A stretch of 64,000 nucleotides of DNA from assembly GCA_965219005.1 (NCBI GenBank), contig CBDCMS010000004.1, positions 1,798,001 through 1,862,000 of the forward strand, given 5' to 3'. The notes beneath the pieces were generated by a model. It saw only the letters and a list, made by a program, of their open reading frames with translations. It had not been told where the DNA came from and made no database searches. This document shows positions 53,971 to 62,899 of the stretch, one piece after another. This stretch comes from CAUZIZ01 sp965219005 (GTDB lineage Bacteria > Acidobacteriota > UBA6911 > RPQK01 > JAJDTT01). The position numbers and the translations under genes are program-made. Every line of letters starts with the position of its first letter. Within the stretch, counting starts at the first letter, position 1.

Positions 53971-54228
53971 GTGAAACTTCCCCTAGCGTGCAACGTGGAG
54001 TATCACAGGGACTTCGTCTCGAAAGAGGATAGCGCTGCACTGTTTAGCTGGATCTGAGACCTGACCTCAATAGAGATCGTAATCGCTGATAGGATGGTAC
54101 ACCATTTGGACACTGGAAAGATGATGTTTGTGGACTCAGAATTGACCTCATTCTCTCTACTGCAGGAAGCGCATGGGAGGAGAATCGAGTGGCCGCCCGG
54201 CTGGAAGGGGGAGGGAGGGGTAGACTGA
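53971..54228 (+). pseudogene. relic of an AlkB-like 2OG/Fe(II) dioxygenase
   Basis: One frame reads, from a GTG, LPLACNVEYHRDFVSKEDSA and ALFSWI, then an in-frame TGA (54055-54057), then LDTGKMMFVDSELTSFSLLQ and EAHGRRIEWPPGW to a TGA at 54226. The wording resembles the N-terminal third of AlkB-type demethylases. The catalytic HxD...H region is not found downstream. Identification is tentative. Confidence 0.4.
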
Positions 54229-54640
54229 TCTCAAGACCAACAACCCAGCTGGTTTGCCCTGAACTGGTTGAGTGCTCAGGGTCACGCAGAAACGCTTCAA
54301 ACGATCAAGGTGTTGGGGCTGACTGGAATCCATGTAGATTGCCACCGCCCCTTTCCACCTCAGATCATCAGCTGCTCCGTCCGGTTCTATCATCGATTAG
54401 CTGAGTTCCCGAGACACCGAATCCTGTGACGTTCTTTCGTCAATTCCTTCGGGCTCATGTCCCAGGTTCTGAGCCTCCGGCTAAGACGAACGGCGGCTTG
54501 GAGACCACCGCCACTACTCATGGCGAGGTCGGCGCCCGCTGTTGATAAGCCGCAGCAGATCCGCTAACTCGAAGACAGGTAAGCCACTGGTTTGACCAGT
54601 GAGACTTTAAAGGTTTGACATTTAGATTCAGTAATAGGAT
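54229..54640. other. gap without a recognisable gene
   Basis: About 400 bases between the AlkB-like relic and the IS200-type element. Apart from one dispersed REP-like motif (54490-54514) nothing was recognised. Decayed continuation of the dioxygenase relic cannot be excluded. Confidence 0.35.
54490..54514 (-). repeat. dispersed REP-like motif, copy 3 (inverted)
   Basis: ACGGCGGCTTGGAGACCACC followed by GCCAC is nearly the reverse complement of the copy at 35540-35563 (one internal difference). Confidence 0.45.
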
Positions 54641-54677
54641 GCCTCCTTTGGGGCTTGGCGGTACCCACAAAGGAGGC
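54641..54677 (+). promoter_or_regulatory. hairpin covering the tnpA ribosome site
   Basis: The 10-bp stem GCCTCCTTTG/CAAAGGAGGC contains AGGAGG, the ribosome site for the ATG at 54685, in its 3' arm. In transcripts it would be paired and hidden, as known for IS200. Confidence 0.6.
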
Positions 54678-54684
54678 ATAAAGT

Positions 54685-55104
54685 ATGTCATATGAGAGCT
54701 TAAGCCATACCCGATGGGACTGCAAATACCATATTGTGTTTGTCCCCAAAGGGAGAAGGAAAGTGCTGTACGGAAAGATTCGAGAGTTTCTGGGCCCGGT
54801 CTTCCGAGAACTGGCGAGGCAAAGGGAGAGCAGCATTCTGGAAGGGCACATGGTGGTAGACCATGTGCATATGTTGATCCAGGTGCCGCCGAAGTATTCG
54901 GTGGCTCAAGTGATTGGCTACCTGAAGGGGAAAAGCGCGATTGCCGTGGCCCGCCAATTTGGAGGCAGGAAGCGCAACTTCAACGGCGAGAAGTTGTGGG
55001 CGCGCGGCTATGCGGTCTCCACAGTTGGATTCGAGGAGAAGCAAATTCGCAAGTACATTCGCCACCAAGATCACCTCGACGGTAAAGACGACGGCTTGTT
55101 TTAA
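54685..55104 (+). CDS. tnpA: IS200/IS605-family Y1 transposase TnpA
   Basis: 139 residues. WDCKYHIVFVPKGRRKVLYG at the N-terminus is typical of IS200. The HUH motif is DHVHMLIQVPPKYSVAQVIG (His-Val-His). The catalytic Tyr lies in FEEKQIRKYIRHQDHLD near the C-terminus. The length is normal and no frameshift is seen. The protein nicks and rejoins single-stranded DNA at hairpin-defined ends. Its ribosome site is masked by the preceding hairpin, which keeps expression low. Confidence 0.93.
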   Translation: MSYESLSHTRWDCKYHIVFVPKGRRKVLYGKIREFLGPVFRELARQRESSILEGHMVVDHVHMLIQVPPKYSVAQVIGYLKGKSAIAVARQFGGRKRNFNGEKLWARGYAVSTVGFEEKQIRKYIRHQDHLDGKDDGLF

Positions 55105-55228
55105 CGACTAAGGATTGGCCGCCCTTGGGGCGGCTCACAACCGCCAAGCTCCCCGCTCTGCGGGGACGTTATGACTTGGCCTTGCGTAGGTTGAGATCCT
55201 GTCCGTCTTGAATCCGCACGCTTGAAGC

Positions 55229-57874
55229 ATGACACAACGGAAGATTGGTAAGTTCACAGTCGAAGAGAAGCCGCTCGGCAAGGGGGGCATGGGAGTCGTC
55301 TACAAGGCCTTCGACCCCATGCTCAAGAGGCACGTTGCGATCAAGTTGATGCATGGCATGATCGGAGACGACCCGGCTTCACTAGAGCGCTTTTACGAGG
55401 AAGCCCGCACGGCCGTGCGCCTCCAGCATCGAAACATCGTAGCCGTCTACGACATGGGGACGGACGGCGACGATCCCTACATCGTGATGGAGTTTATTCC
55501 AGGGGAAGATCTCAAGACACTCATCGACAGCCGCGCTTTCCTCCCGTTTCGTACGAAGCTTCAGATCATCAGTGAGTTGTGTGTCGCCCTGGACCACGCT
55601 CACTCAAATGAGGTCATTCATCGCGATGTCAAACCGGGCAACGTTCGAATCAAGGACGATGGCGAAGTCAAGGTCCTGGATTTCGGAATCGCCAAAGTAG
55701 CTTCGCTGGATCTGACTGCGTCGGGGGTGCAAGTAGGGAGTCCCAACTACATGTCCCCGGAACAGATCAAAGGGCAGAAGCTTGACGGTCGCAGCGATCT
55801 CTGGTCGGTCGGTGTCATCCTTTATGAGCTTTTGACCTTCATACGTCCGTTTGACAGCGAAGACCTGGTTGCCATCCAGTGGAAGATCGTGAACGAGTCA
55901 CCTCTTCCTCTGGGCGATCTCCTCCCTGGCTGTTGTCCGATGTTGACGGAAATCATCGATCGGGCTCTCTCAAAGGAAAGGGAAGATCGATTCGGCAAAG
56001 GTTCCGACATTGTTGAGGCTCTCAGTCGGTTCTTGGACCAACTGCCTGCAGAGACCCAAGCACTTGAATCGGACGTCAAGTCCCATCAGGATCAGCTTCA
56101 GCGCTTCTGCAAGAGTTTGGAGGGACCGGTTTCTCAGCGGCTGGCTGATCCATTGCAGTTCGAGGTTGTCCAACCGGAGGGCACTGCAGACGATTATGGC
56201 ATGTTGCTGCACTGGAACAAGGCGATTCTCGATCGTCTTCGCGAGGCGGAGCAGTTGGGAGTCTCTAAAGCTGCAGATAGGGCTGAGGAGCAGCTGGAGC
56301 CTGGTGGCGCTCTGGACAAGACTATCAATAGCACGGTCGTACGGACCGGCGAGGCAGGGAGGCAGCCGCCGGCCGAGCAAGCTCTGGAACTTCAGCGAGA
56401 GCATGCAGAAAAGCTTGACCTGGCCGAATCCTTCTTTGAACAGGACCAAGCCAGGTGTCGCGAGCTTTGCGAAGAAGTTCTGGACTCGGATCCCGAGCAT
56501 CCACGGGCCACAGAGCTTCGAGATCGAGTTCTGCAGCTACAGGAGCGACGGCGGCGCCTCGACGAATTGTGGATGCAAGCTCAACAGGAGACGGGCGATC
56601 AGGAGGCCCGTCTGGAAACTGCCTCGAGAGCGCTGGAGCTGAATCCGGATAGCAGCCGATTCAAGGAAATTCAGGAGCGGGCCCTGGCTGACCTGGAAAA
56701 GAAACAAAGACTGGAGCAAACGCTAACCATCGCAAGCGGTCACCTCGAAGACCAGGACTTTGAGACCAGTCAGGCAGTCGCAGCAGAAGGACTTCAACTG
56801 GATCCGGATCACAGCGGTCTGAGAGGGATCCTGGCGCTTTCCGAAGAAAGGATTGCCGAACGGGATCGTGCAGGTCGACGGCCCTCCCGACGCAAGTGGG
56901 TCTACACCGCAGTAGCCGCTATTGCGGTCCTGGTCATAGGCCTTTACTTCGCCCTGCCGGAAGAGGTCACTCTCTGGGTTCTGAATCGGACAGGCATAGT
57001 GCCGTCTCCGACTGACTCAGCTCCTGATGCGGGTACTGACATCGCTCAACTCCTAGGAGAAGCCGAGGGAGATCTGCAGGCGAAAAGGTTCGAACAGTCG
57101 GCCAAGAAGGCGCAGGTTATCTTGAAGTTGTCGCCCGGCAACCGAAGGGCTCAGGAAATCTTGGATAGAGGAAATCAGGCTTTGAGGGAGATTGCCGAGG
57201 GTGTCGAGAAGCGAAGATCGCTAGTCCAAGCTGGCAACCTGGCAGAAGTGGGACGGGCCCCTACAGGCGTAGTCGAACGCGACCCGGAGAACAGGGAAGA
57301 CAGAGTGCTCGTGAAGGAAAAACTCTCGGACTCGCCGCCCCAACCCTCAGATGATACCAGGTCGGCAATGAGACGGGGAAGAGGTAAGACTTCGGCAGCT
57401 GACACTTCCAGGTCAAGGCGAGCTGGCTCCGGGGAGGGCTCATCCGAAGTCTCTGAAGATGACCCGAAACTGACAGCCGGTGAAAGGGCCAATCGAGTTG
57501 CTGTCTCGAAACTTCTGCGACGGTTGGAAGAGGCGTATGAGACGAAGGACATAGAGGCCTTCGGGACGTTCTGGCCGAGCTTTCCGGAGTCGAGGCGAGA
57601 GGCGTTGGAAGACAACTTTAGACGGGCTATTTCAATCGTAGTTGATTTTCAGCTCATTGACTCGAAGTTCTCCGGCGACACCGGATTCGTTACAGCCAAG
57701 CGCAGAGATCGTTGGATAATGCAGGATAGAGAAGGAAACAGTGAGATCGAGGTCCGGATTGCTGTTCGAAAGAATGGGAAGCTGTGGGTGATAGAGTCTC
57801 TTGAATCGGTGGATAAAGTGAGCATCGAAGTCGAGGAGCAGAGCGGAAATGAGTCGGGGAACGCCGATCCCTAG
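55229..57874 (+). CDS. transmembrane Hanks-type Ser/Thr protein kinase
   Basis: 881 residues. The kinase domain (~8-270) has all key motifs: the Gly loop LGKGGMGVVYKAF, catalytic Lys39 in HVAIKLM, HRDVKPGN (Asp133), DFGIAK (Asp151) and the activation-segment end SPEQIKG. A TPR-like or coiled-coil region follows (~390-540). A single transmembrane helix is at ~556-577 (YTAVAAIAVLVIGLYFAL). A second TPR-like stretch and a charged low-complexity linker follow, then a C-terminal SnoaL/NTF2-like domain (LEEAYETKDIEAFGTFWPSF, WIMQDREGNSEIEVRIAVRK). It lacks the PASTA repeats usual in PknB; a separate PASTA protein is encoded at 29111. It stands alone between the IS200 element and an SDR gene. Confidence 0.9.
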   Translation: MTQRKIGKFTVEEKPLGKGGMGVVYKAFDPMLKRHVAIKLMHGMIGDDPASLERFYEEARTAVRLQHRNIVAVYDMGTDGDDPYIVMEFIPGEDLKTLIDSRAFLPFRTKLQIISELCVALDHAHSNEVIHRDVKPGNVRIKDDGEVKVLDFGIAKVASLDLTASGVQVGSPNYMSPEQIKGQKLDGRSDLWSVGVILYELLTFIRPFDSEDLVAIQWKIVNESPLPLGDLLPGCCPMLTEIIDRALSKEREDRFGKGSDIVEALSRFLDQLPAETQALESDVKSHQDQLQRFCKSLEGPVSQRLADPLQFEVVQPEGTADDYGMLLHWNKAILDRLREAEQLGVSKAADRAEEQLEPGGALDKTINSTVVRTGEAGRQPPAEQALELQREHAEKLDLAESFFEQDQARCRELCEEVLDSDPEHPRATELRDRVLQLQERRRRLDELWMQAQQETGDQEARLETASRALELNPDSSRFKEIQERALADLEKKQRLEQTLTIASGHLEDQDFETSQAVAAEGLQLDPDHSGLRGILALSEERIAERDRAGRRPSRRKWVYTAVAAIAVLVIGLYFALPEEVTLWVLNRTGIVPSPTDSAPDAGTDIAQLLGEAEGDLQAKRFEQSAKKAQVILKLSPGNRRAQEILDRGNQALREIAEGVEKRRSLVQAGNLAEVGRAPTGVVERDPENREDRVLVKEKLSDSPPQPSDDTRSAMRRGRGKTSAADTSRSRRAGSGEGSSEVSEDDPKLTAGERANRVAVSKLLRRLEEAYETKDIEAFGTFWPSFPESRREALEDNFRRAISIVVDFQLIDSKFSGDTGFVTAKRRDRWIMQDREGNSEIEVRIAVRKNGKLWVIESLESVDKVSIEVEEQSGNESGNADP

Positions 57875-58014
57875 ACGCGAATCGTATAGTCAGGAGCTTG
57901 AAAACACTGTGTTTGGAGAGACAGTCGACTACCACTCCGGTAGGATCATCAGTGTCTGATGGAACCCTGTCAAGCCTTCGGCTGTATCTATGACTGGCTG
58001 GCAGGGGTGCTAGC

Positions 58015-58800
58015 ATGAGCAAAGAACGAAGATCCGCCCCCATGGCCGCCGATCTCAACGGGCGTACGGCCGTCGTTACGGGCGGTGGTACGGGCATCGG
58101 CCACGCCGTATCCCTTGCGTTTGCGCGCTGTGGCGCCTCCGTGGTCGTCAACTACAGCCGGAGCCAAGCTGAGTCTGAGGACACGGCTCGGATGATCCAG
58201 CAGGCAGGTGGTCAGGCTATCACGGTGCGCGCTGATGTGAAGAACGAAGAACAGGTGGCCGCCCTCATGAAGGCTGCGGTGGATACATTCGGCGGCCTGG
58301 ACATTGTTGTGGCCAACGCCGGAGCCCCCAGCAAGGGTCATCTCACCAGCGATCTCACCGAGGAGCAGTGGGACCATGATCTGGGCGTCAACTGTCGAAG
58401 CGCCTTCTTCTGTGTGAAGCACGCCATGGCCCACCTGCCCGATGGGCGGGGCCGTATCATCCTCACCGGCTCCCTGAGCGCCCGCACCGGTGCCACACCC
58501 GGTGCCCTGACCTATGTCGCCTCCAAAGCTGCACTCGAGGGTATGACCCGCAACTGGGCCCAGGAGTTCGGGCCGCGAGGTATCACCGTCAACACCATTT
58601 CCCCCGGCATCATCCACACCCGGATCCACGATCAGGGAACTTCTTCGGAGCGCTATCAGTACCTGATCGGGCGCATTCCCCTGGGCCGAGACGGTCAGCC
58701 CGAGGATTGTGTTGGTGCCTATCTACTGCTGGCCAGCGATGAAGGCAGCTTCATTACCGGGCAGGTCATCGAGGTAGGTGGAGGGATGCTGGCATCGTAG
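58015..58800 (+). CDS. short-chain dehydrogenase/reductase (SDR, FabG-like)
   Basis: 261 residues. The classical SDR motifs are present: TGGGTGIG (nucleotide binding, ~residue 23), NAGAP, the catalytic Ser in ILTGSLSARTG, YVASK (Tyr and Lys of the active site) and the C-terminal GQVIEVGGGM. It oxidises or reduces a hydroxyl/ketone using NAD(P)H in the cytoplasm. Substrate is unknown. A downstream internal ATG (58042) is an alternative start. It precedes the Asp-box gene by 56 bases in the same direction. Confidence 0.92.
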   Translation: MSKERRSAPMAADLNGRTAVVTGGGTGIGHAVSLAFARCGASVVVNYSRSQAESEDTARMIQQAGGQAITVRADVKNEEQVAALMKAAVDTFGGLDIVVANAGAPSKGHLTSDLTEEQWDHDLGVNCRSAFFCVKHAMAHLPDGRGRIILTGSLSARTGATPGALTYVASKAALEGMTRNWAQEFGPRGITVNTISPGIIHTRIHDQGTSSERYQYLIGRIPLGRDGQPEDCVGAYLLLASDEGSFITGQVIEVGGGMLAS

Positions 58801-58856
58801 GATCGTCGTACTCGTGCGCATTTTCAAGGAGACCAGATCGTTCCACGGAGGTCCAG

Positions 58857-60113
58857 ATGATGAAAGCCCTTGTCGTAGTCCTGGCCTTGGCAGGAACCTT
58901 CACGCTACTTTTCTCTTCTGGATCGGACGATCACCGAATCCAGGTCCAGACCGGGAAGGTGGTCCAGATCCTCCCCGTGGGCCGCGGCTCCAGCATGATG
59001 AAAATGCTCCGGCATCCGGAAGGGAGCATCTACCTGAATACGCAGAGTACGGATACCTCGAGGAGCTTGGCGAGGAGTCGTGATGATGGCAAGACCTGGA
59101 GCATTCTTCCCATCCGTTTTTCCCCGGAAGTTCCCGAAGGACAGCATGCTGCCGGCTTTGGAATCAGCTCCGACGGTAGGCTCTGGTTGATCCACCAGGG
59201 AAATCCGCGCTCTCAGGGTGGGGAGGAGCTGCGCTATCGCGAGAAACAGATTTTCGTGGCGACCTCCAGTGACGGAGGCGACAGCTGGAAGAGCACTCCC
59301 TTCGACTTCACCAATTTTTCGCCTGGGGGCGCTCAGGATCCCTATGCCGTGGGTCAGGTGGCCTGGTGCTACCCGAACTTTATCGCCAGGCCCGACGGTG
59401 TCATGGCGTTCTCCATGAGCATGCGCTACTCCGACTGGGATGACTGGATGCAGCAGGACCATTCAAGACCGGGAATACGGGATGTGATGGTCCGAAGCCT
59501 GGACGGTGGCAAGACCTGGGCCGATCCCACTGTCGTGCATCAACATGCTACCGAGACCGACTATGCCGTCGACCCTGAGGATCCCAAGCGCATTCTGGCT
59601 CTAGCCAGGAAACAGCGGAAGGTCCTGCCCGGAGAGGATCCACATGAGCTGGCCCAACTGACGGGTGCTCCCCCACCCGGCAAACCCGGTGGGAGCTATC
59701 CCTACAAGGGATCGGTTCTGCTGGAATCCAGCGATGGAGGCCGCACATTTAAGGAGCTCCCCAACAGCTACACTGGATTCTATGCCCATCGCGGCACGAT
59801 CTATTGGAGCCCGGACGACGTGGTCATCGTGAGCCACAACACCGGCTACTACCAAGACCTGGTGCCTCCGACGGCGCGTCGATGCGCACGGATCAGCATG
59901 GATGGAGGGAGAACCTGGGTGAATGGATCCAGGGCAGGGACGCCCAATTTGAACGAGTCCACCCGCTTTACGGACATCATCGCCTACAACACCATCGCCG
60001 TGGGTAAGGATCGCTTCTTCTCTGCCTACAGCATCATGTCGGAGCCCGCAGGGAACCGGCGGTTGGGTTCCTGTGAAGGATTCTTCTGGAGCCTGACCAG
60101 AGGCCCGAGCTAG
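58857..60113 (+). CDS. secreted Asp-box (BNR/sialidase-like) protein
   Basis: 418 residues. GGAGG lies before the double ATG at 58857/58860. The Sec leader is MMKALVVVLALAGTFTLLFS. Asp boxes: SRDDGKTWSIL, SSDGGDSWKST, SLDGGKTWADP, SSDGGRTFKEL and SMDGGRTWVNG. It differs from the sialidase-like family at 12-37 kb (no SIDGALIYDHDP or NEYVFFIKP signatures), so it is a separate lineage with the same fold. Glycan hydrolysis or binding outside the cell is inferred. Confidence 0.8.
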   Translation: MMKALVVVLALAGTFTLLFSSGSDDHRIQVQTGKVVQILPVGRGSSMMKMLRHPEGSIYLNTQSTDTSRSLARSRDDGKTWSILPIRFSPEVPEGQHAAGFGISSDGRLWLIHQGNPRSQGGEELRYREKQIFVATSSDGGDSWKSTPFDFTNFSPGGAQDPYAVGQVAWCYPNFIARPDGVMAFSMSMRYSDWDDWMQQDHSRPGIRDVMVRSLDGGKTWADPTVVHQHATETDYAVDPEDPKRILALARKQRKVLPGEDPHELAQLTGAPPPGKPGGSYPYKGSVLLESSDGGRTFKELPNSYTGFYAHRGTIYWSPDDVVIVSHNTGYYQDLVPPTARRCARISMDGGRTWVNGSRAGTPNLNESTRFTDIIAYNTIAVGKDRFFSAYSIMSEPAGNRRLGSCEGFFWSLTRGPS

Positions 60114-60141
60114 GGACTGCTGATCGGGAAAGGGGAGACAA

Positions 60142-60166
60142 GTGGCTTTGGTCTCCAGGCCGAAGT
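60142..60166 (+). repeat. dispersed REP-like motif, copy 4
   Basis: GTGGCTTTGGTCTCCAGGCC followed by GAAGT differs from 28970-28994 at one base. It lies just upstream of the decayed dioxygenase. Confidence 0.5.
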
Positions 60167-60228
60167 CTTGTTTTTCAGAGCCTCTGGCTCGGGACAGTGC
60201 CCTGGGGACCACCGCAAGAGGCAACATC

Positions 60229-60640
60229 ATGACTTCATCCCTTTTGCACGACATGGACCGCAAGCGAGGGCAGTTGCTGCGTGACGGATATGTTATCCTG
60301 CGGCAGTTCGTGCCCGCGGATCGCCTGGATCGCCTGCGAAATGACGTCGAAGCTGCTGTCGAAGCTGGCCTTCGACCTGCATCGGAAGAGTCGCGAAAGT
60401 GTGGGCGAGACAGTTAGACGAGACAGCTAGCAGCCTGTCTACGATTGGCAGCTGCAGCAACTCGCAGAGCGCTTTTCCGGCGAAGAATTGCAACGACTGC
60501 AGCAGCGGTTCGGACCGGTAGATGAAAACTTGAAGGGCATTGCACCGGGACATGTTGCCGGTTTTCTGGGCCCGAGGACCGATTATGAGTTCGAGAACGT
60601 GCCGGAAGGGATGAGCGACAAAGCCATCGGCCCGTCCCGC
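60229..60640 (+). pseudogene. decayed phytanoyl-CoA dioxygenase-like gene
   Basis: From the ATG at 60229 the first ~45 codons read HDMDRKRGQLLRDGYVILRQ, then FVPADRLDRLRNDVEAAVEA, typical of PhyH N-termini (2OG/Fe dioxygenases). The frame ends at 60417. A second piece in another frame (PVYDWQLQQLAERFSGEELQ, then GIAPGHVAGFLGPRTDYEF) runs from ~60435 to ~60640 and looks like the C-terminal end. The central catalytic part with the metal-binding residues is deleted. The two pieces may come from one gene. Confidence 0.5.
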
Positions 60641-60833
60641 CGCATCGGCCCGTCCCGTCGCCACCCAGAGGGCAGATGGGGGTTGTGGACGATCTCTGCG
60701 TTGGTCGTCGTCGAAGATGGCAAAGCATCGTCTTCCTCCTCCTGCCTTGACCTCGCCTCCTCGTCGCTTCGGGCGTCGCCACTCGAAGGGCAGGGAAGTG
60801 AGGAATGAGACTCACCGTGGGACAGGTTACAAC

Positions 60834-61037
60834 ATGCACATGTACGGCAAGTCAGAGGCCAGGACCCCCGAAGAATATATCGCGGGAGTCGACGATCATC
60901 GCCGGGACGATATCCAACGCCTCCATGACTTGGTTCGCGAGATTGCCCCGGAGCTCGAGCCCACGATGGAGTTCGGGATCCTGGGGTACTTGCGTCGCTC
61001 ATTATCCGTGAGACGGCTAAGGGTTCCTAATGAATAG
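60834..61037 (+). pseudogene. truncated DUF1801 (YdhG-like) protein
   Basis: From the ATG at 60834 the protein reads ARTPEEYIAGVDDHRRDDIQ, then LHDLVREIAPELEPTMEFGI and LGY, as at the start of DUF1801 proteins. It then leaves the family pattern (RRSLSVRRLRVPNE) and stops at 61037, so more than half the domain is missing. Intact proteins are ~120-140 residues. Confidence 0.65.
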
Positions 61038-61190
61038 GATCATGACCCAGCTGCCGATGGTCTGCGCAATCGCGCTCGGTATGTCTGGGGACGGTGATGC
61101 CGGACCTTCTCGTACAACGATCATGGCTTTTGTGGAGAAGCACTGCGTGTAGTGTCACGGACCCGACAGAATCGTTTGGTGGAGGTTAAA
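61030..61190 (+). pseudogene. fossil of a secreted PSCyt1-type cytochrome gene
   Basis: From the ATG at 61030 a leader (LPMVCAIALGMSG) is followed by IMAFVEKHCV, a TAG at 61150-61152, then CHGPD. This is the CxxCH haem-binding site with its third position turned into a stop codon. After ~61190 the reading cannot be followed as a cytochrome, although VKDQIAKVGLVPDEKYSS and FGNNVIGTKI up to the symporter start look protein-like in another frame. Confidence 0.6.
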
Positions 61191-61297
61191 GATCAGATTG
61201 CCAAAGTCGGTCTCGTGCCGGACGAAAAATATAGTTCAACGTTGGGGACGGATCGGCTCGCCGCTCACTTTGGCAACAACGTAATAGGAACCAAGAT

Positions 61298-62848
61298 ATG
61301 AACCAAGCGCTGTTTTCCTCCCTGGACTACTCTCTGTTGTTGGTTTACCTGATTGTGGTGGTGGGCATTGGGGTCTGGGTAGGGAGAGGACAGGAAAATA
61401 CTGAAGATTATTTTTTGGCTGGCCGTTCGATGGGCTGGTTTCCCATTGGGATTTCCACGATCGCCAGCTTGTACAGCGCGATCAGCTATATGGGGAGCCC
61501 ATCCGAGTACCGCACCCATGACTTGAGACTGACGGTGGGCATGCTGTCCATGATCCCCACGGCCGCAGTGGTGATGTACGTCTTTATGCCTTTCTACCAC
61601 CGGCTCCAGGTCTATACCGCCTACGAGTACCTGGAGAAGCGATTCAACGTGAAGGTACGCGCGCTCGCGAGCGGAATCTTCGTTGTCTGGCGCATTCTCT
61701 GGATGGGGACAGCCGTCTACGTACCCTCACTGGTGCTTCATACGATTACAGGCTTTCCATTGGTGCCCATGATTTTGTGTGTAGGCGTCGTTGCTACGCT
61801 GTACACGGTGGTTGGCGGGATGCGGGCTGTGATCTGGACCGATGTCGCTCAGTTTTTCGTTCTCTCTATAGGGTCGCTGCTGGCCCTGTGGATTTTGAGT
61901 TCCCACACCTCGGGGTTCTCTGGAATCTGGGCGCTGGCTGAACAGGGCGGAAAGACCCGAATCCTGGATTAGTCTTTGGATCCGACAATTCGGCTCACGA
62001 CCTGGGGCGCTTTCTTCGGCGCTCTAATTGGCAACCTGGCAATGTATGGAGCGGACCAGGTGAGCGTTCAGCGCTATCTGGCAGCTGGATCCTTGAAGGG
62101 GATGCAGAAATCCTTTGTCCTGAACACCGTGGGTGGTTGGTCAATGGGCCTCCTGATGATCTGGATTGGATTGGGACTCTATGCCTTTTATGCTATGAAT
62201 CCAGGCCAATTGCCGGAGGCCATTGGCGGGGACAAGGTCTTCCCCTATTTCATCGCTACCGAAATGCCCTTGGGGCTTCGAGGCGTCATGATTGCGGCTA
62301 TTCTGGCTGCTGCCATGTCTTCGATTGATTCGGGTCTGAATTCTTGTACCGCGGCCCTCGTTGCTGATTTCTTCAAGCGGTTTGGGTGGTTGACCAGCTG
62401 GGCCACGAAGGCCCCCCAGGAGAACTCGTCTGAGCAGGAGCTTCGGATTTCGCGAATCTTGACCCTGGTACTGGGCATCCTGGTTACGGTATTGGCGTGC
62501 TTCGTTGGAGCCCTGGGCACGATCATCGAGATCACCAACAAGCTGGTCAACAGTTTTGCTGGGCCGATGCTGGGTATCTTCGTGCTAGGAATGCTCACTC
62601 GTAAGACAGAGTGGCGAGGGGCCTTTGTCGGGCTATTGTCAGGCACGCTGGTTACTGCCTTCTGCATCATCGAAGACTATCCTTCCTTTATTTGGTTCGG
62701 CCCTATTGGAGCTGTTGTGACGGTACTCGTGGGTAAAGCCACGAGTCGGTTGGTCGGCAGCGATGCCATTGAGCGTCCGGAACTGGTGTTTCAGTTTGGG
62801 CGTTTGAAGGCGGATAAAGGAGTCCAGGCAGACAATCCAGAGGCGTGA
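61298..62848 (+). pseudogene. Na+/solute symporter (SSS family) with an in-frame TAG
   Basis: 517 codons in a single frame, about the usual SSS length and rich in transmembrane helices: LLLVYLIVVVGIGVWVGRGQ, YFLAGRSMGWFPIGISTIAS, YSAISYMGSPSEYR and GVVATLYTVVGGMRAVIWTD. After a TAG at 61970-61972 it continues without a gap: TTWGAFFGALIGNLAMYGAD, then QVSVQRYLAAGS, AAILAAAMSSIDSGLNS and MLGIFVLGMLTRKTEWRGAF. All Na+-site signatures are retained on both sides. It is a recent nonsense mutation, a sequencing error or, less likely, a read-through gene. Intact relatives import sugars, sialic acid or other organic solutes. Confidence 0.85.
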
Positions 62849-62899
62849 AGCAATTCTGGCCCTTGCCTGGGACGCTGAGCCCCCCCGCTACCCGCTGTC

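Larger units (their letters stand above)
54641..55166 (+). mobile_element. IS200-type element (tnpA only)
   Basis: A Y1 transposase gene is flanked by hairpins rather than inverted repeats, as in IS200/IS605 elements: left stem GCCTCCTTTG/CAAAGGAGGC (54641-54677); right stems GCCGCCC/GGGCGGC (55118-55134) and TCCCCGC/GCGGGGA (55150-55166). Exact ends cannot be set without an empty site. No tnpB is present. Confidence 0.6.

Noticed and set aside
13681..61972. Possible reassignment or suppression of TAG as sense codon, because three genes contain in-frame TAG
   Set aside because: Several genes end naturally in TAG (4673-4675, 5226-5228, 62900-62902) at the expected family length, and two of the three affected genes carry further lesions.
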